From Propionibacteriaceae bacterium UBA6122 (GTDB lineage: Bacteria > Actinomycetota > Actinomycetes > Propionibacteriales > Propionibacteriaceae): 17,891 bases of DNA. The position numbers and the translations under genes are program-made. The stretch spans positions 1-17,891 of the forward strand of contig DIVW01000025.1 of the NCBI GenBank assembly GCA_002428365.1, given 5' to 3'. Shown here piece after piece: positions 1-5,819 of the stretch (position 1 is its first letter; each line of letters begins with the position of its first letter). A model generated the notes under the pieces. That model was not told the origin of the DNA. It made no database searches and was given only the letters and a program-made list of their open reading frames with translations.

Positions 1-62
1 GCGCTAGCTTGAGGTGCTAGTGCCCTTTATCGGGCGTGGAGGTTCAAGTCCTCTCTCGGACA
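1..62 (+). tRNA. tRNA-Leu (anticodon GAG), 5' end cut off by the window
   Basis: The 3' two-thirds of a class II tRNA is visible. The anticodon stem is CTAGC (4-8) and GCTAG (16-20) around the loop TTGAGGT, giving anticodon GAG at 11-13. A long variable arm follows (GCCC at 22-25 pairs with GGGC at 32-35), then a T arm with loop TTCAAGT at 43-49. The acceptor strand is 55-61 with discriminator A62. The long variable arm and GAG anticodon identify leucine. CCA is not encoded (CTC follows). The D arm and 5' acceptor strand lie before the window. Confidence 0.93.
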
Positions 63-70
63 CTCAATAC

Positions 71-102
71 CCCCTAGCCAATGCACATTGGCTAGGGGTT
101 TT
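71..102 (+). terminator. Rho-independent terminator of the tRNA-Leu gene
   Basis: A perfect 12-bp stem (71-82 with 87-98) has a 4-base loop GCAC and is followed directly by TTTT at 99-102. It begins 9 bases after the tRNA discriminator base, so it most likely ends the tRNA transcript and separates it from the ATPase gene at 172. Confidence 0.9.
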
Positions 103-171
103 GCGTTCACTGCTACAAGCCCTACCTAGTGGGCGCGTCGTGCGCCGCCACCGCGAGCTAGCCTGAGACTC

Positions 172-2550
172 ATGGGTGAAGACCGGACCAGCACGTCCCC
201 GGCTGCCAGCGCTGACAGCCATGAGGTGATCCGGGTGCATGGCGCCCGGGAGAACAATCTGAAGAACATCACCGTGGAGTTACCCAAGCGCCGCCTTACC
301 GTGTTCACCGGGGTTTCCGGATCCGGAAAGAGCTCCCTGGTCTTCGGCACGATCGCTGCCGAATCGCAGCGGCTGATCAACGAGACCTACTCCTCTTTCG
401 TCCAAGGATTCATGCCAACCCTGGATCGGCCCGAGGTGGACCTCCTCGAAGGGCTAACCACCGCGATCATCGTCGACCAGGAACGAATCGGCGGCAATCC
501 GCGCTCGACGCTTGGCACCGTTACCGACGCCAACGCCATGCTGCGTATCTTGTTCAGCCGCCTCGGCCAGCCGCATCTCGGCTCGCCTCAGGCGTTCAGT
601 TTCAACGTCGCCACCGTGCATGGCGCCGGTGCGGTCACCATTGAGCGCGGCCCCGGTAAGCCGGTGAAGCAGAAGGCGGCCTTCACCGCCATCGGGGGCA
701 TGTGCCCGCGTTGCGAGGGCCTGGGTAGCATCAACGACCTCGATCTGACCCAGCTCTACGACGAATCGAAGACGCTGTTCGAGGGTGCCATCAAGGTGCC
801 TGGTTTCAGCGCGGATGGCTGGTACGGGCGCATCTTCGCCGCGGTGGTGCCCGGCGATGTGCCGATTTCGGGGTTCACTGAGCGCCAGTTGCACGAGTTC
901 CTCTACGGCCAATCCCGCCGGATCAAAGTCGAGGGCATCAACGTGACCCATGAGGGCCTGGTGCTCCGGGTGCAGAAGTCGATCCTGAGCAAGGACATCG
1001 ACTCGTTGCAGCCCCACATCCGTGCCTTCGTGGAGCGGGCGGCAACTTTCACCACCTGCCCCGATTGTGCTGGCACCCGCCTCAACGACGGCGCCCGCTC
1101 CTCGCTGGTGGACGGCATCAGCATCGCTGAGGCCTGCGCAATGCAGATCGGCGATCTGGCCGATTGGGCTCGCGGCATCACCGACGATTCGGTGGCCCCC
1201 CTGTTGGCCAAGTTGGGCGCCTTGCTGGAATCCTTCACTGAGATTGGCCTGGGCTACCTGAGCCTGGATCGCTCCTCCGGCACTCTTTCCGGGGGCGAGG
1301 CGCAGCGAGCCAAGATGGTCCGGCATCTCGGCTCAGCCCTCACCGACATCACCTACGTCTTTGACGAGCCGAGCATCGGGCTGCATCCGGCAGACATCCA
1401 ACGACTAAATGCGCTGCTGCTCCGCCTGCGCGACAAGGGCAACACCGTGCTGGTCATTGAGCACAAACCCGAGATCATTACCATTGCAGATCATGTGGTC
1501 GACTTAGGCCCTGGCGCTGGGGTGGCCGGTGGCGAGGTCTGCTTTGAGGGCAGCGTGGACGCACTTCGGGCCAGCGACACCATCACTGGACGCCATTTCG
1601 ATGACCGCGCCAAGTTGAAGGACGCGGTTCGCACCCCCACCGGCGCACTTGCGGTTCGCGGGGCCACCAGTCACAACCTGCGCAACGTCGACGTGGACAT
1701 CCCGCTGGGCGTCCTGGTCGTACTCACCGGCGTGGCCGGATCAGGCAAGAGTTCGCTCATTGACAGCTCAGTGGCACCGCTGGACGATGTGGTGCTCATC
1801 GATCAGGGAGCCATCCGCGGTTCCCGAAGGAGCAATCCCGCAACCTACACCGGGCTGCTCGAACCAGTTCGGAAGGCCTTTGCTAAAGCCAACGGGGTCA
1901 AACCGGCACTGTTCAGCGCCAACTCCGAAGGCGCCTGCCCCGCCTGCAACGGGGCCGGGGTGATCTACACCGACCTGGCCATCATGGCTGGAGTTGCCAC
2001 CACCTGCGCCGAGTGTGAGGGCAAGCGATTCCAGGCCGCAGTGCTGGAATACCACCTGGCCGGACGCAATATCGCCGAGGTGCTGGCGATGCCGGTCGCT
2101 GAGGCCGCCGACTTCTTCAGCTCCGGCACGGCGAAGGTGACGCCAGCGAAAGCGATCCTTGACCGCCTCACCGACGTCGGACTGGGTTACCTGACTCTCG
2201 GCCAGCCGCTGACGACATTGTCTGGTGGCGAGCGGCAGCGGCTGAAGCTGGCCACCCAAATGGCCGCTCCAGGCGGCATCTACGTGTTGGATGAGCCCAC
2301 CGTCGGCCTCCATCTGGCCGATGTCGAGCAGTTGCTGGGCCTGCTGGATCGGCTGGTTGAGGCTGGCAAGTCGGTGATCGTCATCGAGCACCATCAGGCC
2401 GTGATGGCGCATGCCGACTGGATCATCGATCTCGGCCCGGGGGCTGGCCACGATGGTGGCCAGATCGTCTTCGCTGGGACACCGTCCGACCTGGTCGCGG
2501 CCAACCAGACCCTCACGGCAAAGCATTTGGGCGCCTACATCACCCGGTGA
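172..2550 (+). CDS. UvrA-like ABC ATPase, short DrrC-type paralogue
   Basis: This is a 792-residue tandem ABC ATPase of the UvrA family. The first half has Walker A GVSGSGKSS at about residue 47, signature LSGGEAQR at about 370 and Walker B FDEPSIGLHP at about 396. The second half has GVAGSGKSS at about 521, LSGGERQR at about 683 and LDEPTVGLH at about 705. CxxC pairs at C178/C181 (CPRC), CPDC near 298, CPAC near 588 and CAEC near 610 fit UvrA-style zinc sites. Genuine UvrA is about 950 residues, so this is the shortened class that includes the daunorubicin-resistance protein DrrC and lacks much of the UvrB-binding and insertion region. The likely role is ATP-driven DNA binding in damage response or intercalator tolerance; this is inferred from the family. 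The ATG has no strong ribosome site. The gene stands alone between two hairpins. Confidence 0.9.
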   Translation: MGEDRTSTSPAASADSHEVIRVHGARENNLKNITVELPKRRLTVFTGVSGSGKSSLVFGTIAAESQRLINETYSSFVQGFMPTLDRPEVDLLEGLTTAIIVDQERIGGNPRSTLGTVTDANAMLRILFSRLGQPHLGSPQAFSFNVATVHGAGAVTIERGPGKPVKQKAAFTAIGGMCPRCEGLGSINDLDLTQLYDESKTLFEGAIKVPGFSADGWYGRIFAAVVPGDVPISGFTERQLHEFLYGQSRRIKVEGINVTHEGLVLRVQKSILSKDIDSLQPHIRAFVERAATFTTCPDCAGTRLNDGARSSLVDGISIAEACAMQIGDLADWARGITDDSVAPLLAKLGALLESFTEIGLGYLSLDRSSGTLSGGEAQRAKMVRHLGSALTDITYVFDEPSIGLHPADIQRLNALLLRLRDKGNTVLVIEHKPEIITIADHVVDLGPGAGVAGGEVCFEGSVDALRASDTITGRHFDDRAKLKDAVRTPTGALAVRGATSHNLRNVDVDIPLGVLVVLTGVAGSGKSSLIDSSVAPLDDVVLIDQGAIRGSRRSNPATYTGLLEPVRKAFAKANGVKPALFSANSEGACPACNGAGVIYTDLAIMAGVATTCAECEGKRFQAAVLEYHLAGRNIAEVLAMPVAEAADFFSSGTAKVTPAKAILDRLTDVGLGYLTLGQPLTTLSGGERQRLKLATQMAAPGGIYVLDEPTVGLHLADVEQLLGLLDRLVEAGKSVIVIEHHQAVMAHADWIIDLGPGAGHDGGQIVFAGTPSDLVAANQTLTAKHLGAYITR

Positions 2551-2562
2551 TGACGTGGCACG

Positions 2563-2591
2563 GCCCTGGTCGAGGGGTGCTCGACCAGGGC
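2563..2591. terminator. Hairpin between convergent genes, probable bidirectional terminator
   Basis: A perfect 11-bp inverted repeat (2563-2573 with 2581-2591) has a 7-base loop. It lies 13 bases after the UvrA-like stop codon and 18 bases before the end of the qmoC-like gene read on the other strand. There is no T run on either side, so termination may be Rho-assisted. The placement between two converging transcription units supports the call. Confidence 0.65.
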
Positions 2592-2608
2592 TGCCGGAGA
2601 ACGGTAAC

Positions 2609-3784
2609 TCAGACCGACTGCAACTCCGCAGAGCGCTGCTTAGCAAGTGCGTAGAAGAACAGTGCTACCGGTCGGTACATCACATGAGCGAACTTGGTGA
2701 ACGGCAGGAACAGCACCAACTCCATCGCGATCGCCACATGCACCAGGAACAACACGTAGGCCCACGGCTGCGGATGATCCTGCGGTAGGTACAGGGAGAC
2801 TTCGATGATGAAGCCGGTGAGACCAGTGATCCACAGCATCCACAGGAACAGCCAATCTGAGGGCGCACTGTGCTGCGCGGCAGCGCTCACCTTCTGCTTG
2901 CGGTTGATCATGAACCAGGTGACGCCGTACATCATCGCGATCCCGCCGATCGTGCCCACGACCCGAGCCACCAGAGCAACCACACCCACAGCGGCCCCCT
3001 GCAGGCCGATGATGTCACTTCCGTAATGGATCAACGTGGCCGCAAACAGTGCCAGGAACCCCCACACCGTCAAGAAGTGAATCAGCCAACGGCGCCGGTA
3101 CAACGGCTCCTTGGGGTCGTCATCCTCGCAGTCCTCGCGATAGCGCTTCTGACCCAGCGACTCCACCCCTACCGAGTACCACACAGCTCGCAAAGTGTTA
3201 CCCCAGGCCTTCCTGGATCCAAACAACGACTTGGCGCTGACTTCGTCGCGCTTCGCGGTGGCCCGCGCCATCATCGCCAGGTTGAACACGGCGATCAGCA
3301 CGACCAGGATCATGACTACGAGGCCCACCAAGTGAATCCACTCATACGGGACGCCGAAGACGAGCCGTTCCTCTGCAGTTGCCTTCACTGAGGCGAAGAA
3401 GCCGCCAAAGATCACTAGTCCAACCAGGGAAATCACGGCCGCAGCCACCGGGCTGGTGTACATCGCTCGAGCGATGCCGGTCCGGTCGAGCTTGGCGATG
3501 GCGTAGCGCCGAGCAGTAGCCATGAACTCAGCCGGATCGGCCTCTTGCGGGCACCGGGAGGTGCACATGCCGCACTGGTAGCAGGTCCACAACTCCTTGC
3601 TGGTGACCAGGTCATCGGTCAGGCCAACCTGGGCCAACCGAATGAAACGCCGCGGGAAGGTGGCATCGTTGTCGGCCAGCGGGCAGATCGCGGTGCAGTT
3701 GCCACAGGAGAAGCAGGCGTTGACGTCAGCGGCGCCAAACTTCTGCAGGTCGGTAATCAGATTCGGGTTCACCAAGGTGGCCAT
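2609..3784 (-). CDS. qmoC: QmoC/HdrC-type fusion: double-cluster ferredoxin domain plus cytochrome b-like membrane domain
   Basis: The 391-residue protein joins an HdrC-like part to a membrane part. Two cysteine sets sit at the N-terminus: C24, C27, C30, C34 and C68, C71, C74, C78, each of the CxxCxxCxxxCP type that binds [4Fe-4S]. About six hydrophobic helices follow (near 113-132, 148-172, 233-253, 262-290, 309-330 and 345-370), with histidines in several that could ligate haem b, as in NarI/HdrE-type domains. This is the architecture of QmoC in sulfate reducers, which passes electrons between quinone and HdrA-like QmoA/B. By analogy it would anchor the upstream flavoproteins to the membrane and link them to the quinone pool. 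It is the last gene of the operon and starts 2 bases after the stop of the small upstream gene. Haem content is inferred. Confidence 0.88.
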   Translation of the reverse strand: MATLVNPNLITDLQKFGAADVNACFSCGNCTAICPLADNDATFPRRFIRLAQVGLTDDLVTSKELWTCYQCGMCTSRCPQEADPAEFMATARRYAIAKLDRTGIARAMYTSPVAAAVISLVGLVIFGGFFASVKATAEERLVFGVPYEWIHLVGLVVMILVVLIAVFNLAMMARATAKRDEVSAKSLFGSRKAWGNTLRAVWYSVGVESLGQKRYREDCEDDDPKEPLYRRRWLIHFLTVWGFLALFAATLIHYGSDIIGLQGAAVGVVALVARVVGTIGGIAMMYGVTWFMINRKQKVSAAAQHSAPSDWLFLWMLWITGLTGFIIEVSLYLPQDHPQPWAYVLFLVHVAIAMELVLFLPFTKFAHVMYRPVALFFYALAKQRSAELQSV

Positions 3785-3786
3785 CG

Positions 3787-4032
3787 CTAGACCTGCCTTC
3801 CGGTAGCGGCGTAGGCGAAGAAGCCGTCATCATCGGCATCCCCGCTTTCAGAGAGGAAGCCGTAGCGCCGCATCCCCATGACCCAATAGACCACTTCGGG
3901 AGCGGGGTGCCCGATCCGTTCGGCAATCTGCGGGATGGTCAACGGCTCTTCGGCCACAGCGGCGAGGATCGGTGCATGCATCAGCATCTCCTCGCGCATC
4001 ACTTCACGCGGGTCACGCAGCGTCTGGTTCAT
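3787..4032 (-). CDS. Small helix-turn-helix-like protein of the Hdr/Qmo cluster
   Basis: This 81-residue soluble protein has no cysteines and no membrane helix. The segment from about residue 20 to 65 (helix, 'LTIPQIAERIGHPAPEVV', helix, then a basic 'MRRYGFLSE' strand) reads like a winged-helix fold, with the recognition helix around PAPEVVYWVMG. Its ATG overlaps the stop of the upstream HdrA gene (ATGA, 4 bases), and the next gene follows after 2 bases, so it is translationally coupled on both sides. It could be a regulator of the operon, or a small accessory subunit that keeps the fold for protein contacts. I cannot name a family. The operon position makes it very likely to be a real gene. 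Confidence 0.8.
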   Translation of the reverse strand: MNQTLRDPREVMREEMLMHAPILAAVAEEPLTIPQIAERIGHPAPEVVYWVMGMRRYGFLSESGDADDDGFFAYAATGRQV

Positions 4033-5819
4033 GCCACCGGCTCCTTCACTGGCACACTGGCCTCAAACATCTCTTCGATCGCAGCCCGCATCTGGGCGTC
4101 GGTGTAGCCGAGCAGGTCGATGGCATCAGCCCCGCAAACCGGGATGCAACCGCCGCAGCCCTTGCAGGTTGCTGGGTCAACTGAGGCGATCTGGCGACCG
4201 TCCCATTCGATACTGGTGATCGAGTCGTAAGGACAGGCCGTAAGGCAGTCCCCGCTTCCGGTGCATTTCTCGGGATCGATTCGGGCCACTAGCGGCTCAA
4301 GTTCGGCGTAGCCCTTCTTCAGCAGCGCTGCGCTTTGGGCCACTGCGGCCAGGCCAGCTGCGACGCTTTCCCCAGCCGTGCGCGGACTCTGGCAACAGCC
4401 AGCGATCATCACGCCGTCCACCACCGTCTCCACCGGGCGCAGTTTGGGATGGATCTCGTTGAAGAAGCCGTCGGTACCCAACGGCAGTTTCAGCAGATCC
4501 ACCAGGGACTTGTTCTGCCGCGGCACCATGCCGGTCACCAACACCACCAGGTCGACCGGAATCGTAACCTCGCGGCTATCGGTGAGCAGATCGGTGATGG
4601 TGAGTCCCAGGCCGCCGCTCGGCAATTTCGCCACGGTTGGCGGCGCGTCGTCGGCGAACTTCAGGAAGACCGAGCCAGCATCGCGAGTTTCGTTGTAGAG
4701 CAACTCGTTGCGCCCGTAGGCCCGCACGTCGCGATACAGGTGGAACTGTCGAACACTCGGATCCAGCTTGTTCACCAACACCGAGGCGTGGATCGCGGCG
4801 GTGCAGCAGAACTTCGAGCAGTACTCGTTGCCACCTGCCTCTTGCCTGGACCCGACGCAGTAGACATAGCCGACCGAACGCACCGGGCGTCCGTTGTAGA
4901 TGAGCTTGCCAGCCTCGGAGGCATCCACCAGCTCCTTGAACTGCGGGAGCGTGACCACTCCCTCGATGCCATAGCCGAACTCGCCATCATCGGGGGCGTA
5001 GGAGTCGAAACCCGTCGCCACGATGATCGAGCCGACGTCGACGGTAAGGGTCTTGTCGCCACCATCACGATGCAGCGTGATTTCGGCGCTGTAGTTGCCG
5101 AAGGTGCCTGACTTTCCGGTCAACTCAGCGTTGGTGTAGACGGTGATGTCGCGGCGCTGCTTGATCTGCTCGTTCAATGAGGCGATCTGGTCGCGTCCGG
5201 CAGCATTCGAAGGGAAGGTCTCGCCATGGCGACCAACCCAACCCCCAACTTCGGGGGCCTTCTCGACCACGACTGCTTCGAGGCCGATCTCGGCCAGGCC
5301 AATCGCGGCCCGCAACCCGGCGATCCCGGCACCAACGACCAGGGCTCGCGGGACGGTGTCGAACCGCAGCGGCTCCAGCGCATCAGACAATCTCGTCTTG
5401 GCCACACTGGAGCGCACCAGGCCAATCACCTTCTCGGTGGCACCAGCCTTGTCGTGCTGATGCGCCCAAGAGCCCTGCTCACGTACGTTCACCTGGGAGT
5501 AGGTGTAGGGGTTCATGCCCGCCCGGGCAGCAACGTTGCGGAAGGTCACCTGATGCAGCTTCGGTGAACAGGACGCGACCACCAGCCCGTCGAGCTGCTT
5601 CTCCTTGATCGCATCGATCATGTCGTGCTGGGTGCCGTCTGAACAGGCGAAAAGCTCCGTGGTGGAAACGACCACACCGGGTTCGTCAGCCAATGCTTCC
5701 CGGACGGCTTCCACATCTACGTAGTCGGAGATGTTGCCGCCACAGTGGCAGATGTAGACGCCGATCCGGCGGTCTTCTGGTGCGACCTTGCCCACAGGGG
5801 TGGCTTCGTTCTCGCTCAT
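4029..5819 (-). CDS. hdrA: HdrA/QmoB-like FAD iron-sulfur oxidoreductase subunit
   Basis: The 596-residue protein has the HdrA plan. An N-terminal domain opens with YICHCGGNI (C24, C26) and carries C59 and C84. The FAD-binding GAGIAG is at 163-168. The conserved cysteine patch CVGSR...YCSKFCC is at 321-339, and a ferredoxin domain is C-terminal. In that domain the second cluster has C552, C555, C558 and C562, but the first reads C519-x-x-S522-x-x-C525-x3-C529, with serine in place of the second cysteine (codon AGC at 4256-4254). The N-terminal FAD region also lacks the CxxC seen after the FAD motif in the neighbouring HdrA. HdrA proteins carry FAD and pass electrons between iron-sulfur subunits, sometimes by bifurcation. 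The pairing with another HdrA and a QmoC-type protein resembles QmoA/QmoB. Its ATG overlaps the upstream stop by 4 bases, and the downstream gene overlaps in the same way. Confidence 0.9.
   Translation of the reverse strand: MSENEATPVGKVAPEDRRIGVYICHCGGNISDYVDVEAVREALADEPGVVVSTTELFACSDGTQHDMIDAIKEKQLDGLVVASCSPKLHQVTFRNVAARAGMNPYTYSQVNVREQGSWAHQHDKAGATEKVIGLVRSSVAKTRLSDALEPLRFDTVPRALVVGAGIAGLRAAIGLAEIGLEAVVVEKAPEVGGWVGRHGETFPSNAAGRDQIASLNEQIKQRRDITVYTNAELTGKSGTFGNYSAEITLHRDGGDKTLTVDVGSIIVATGFDSYAPDDGEFGYGIEGVVTLPQFKELVDASEAGKLIYNGRPVRSVGYVYCVGSRQEAGGNEYCSKFCCTAAIHASVLVNKLDPSVRQFHLYRDVRAYGRNELLYNETRDAGSVFLKFADDAPPTVAKLPSGGLGLTITDLLTDSREVTIPVDLVVLVTGMVPRQNKSLVDLLKLPLGTDGFFNEIHPKLRPVETVVDGVMIAGCCQSPRTAGESVAAGLAAVAQSAALLKKGYAELEPLVARIDPEKCTGSGDCLTACPYDSITSIEWDGRQIASVDPATCKGCGGCIPVCGADAIDLLGYTDAQMRAAIEEMFEASVPVKEPVA

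Noticed and set aside
1..102. tRNA attachment site for an integrated element
   Set aside because: I saw no direct repeat of the tRNA 3' end elsewhere in the window and no integrase gene.
454..1326. Minus-strand frame of 290 codons inside the UvrA-like gene
   Set aside because: It is antisense to two well-supported ABC domains and its composition (Gly, Ala, His-rich without motifs) is that of a shadow frame.
1768..2646. Minus-strand frame of 292 codons across the end of the UvrA-like gene
   Set aside because: It overlaps the second ATPase domain and the terminator hairpin and shows no recognisable domain.
4335..5111. Plus-strand frame of 258 codons inside the HdrA gene
   Set aside because: It is a shadow of HdrA, with many His and Gln residues and no family match.
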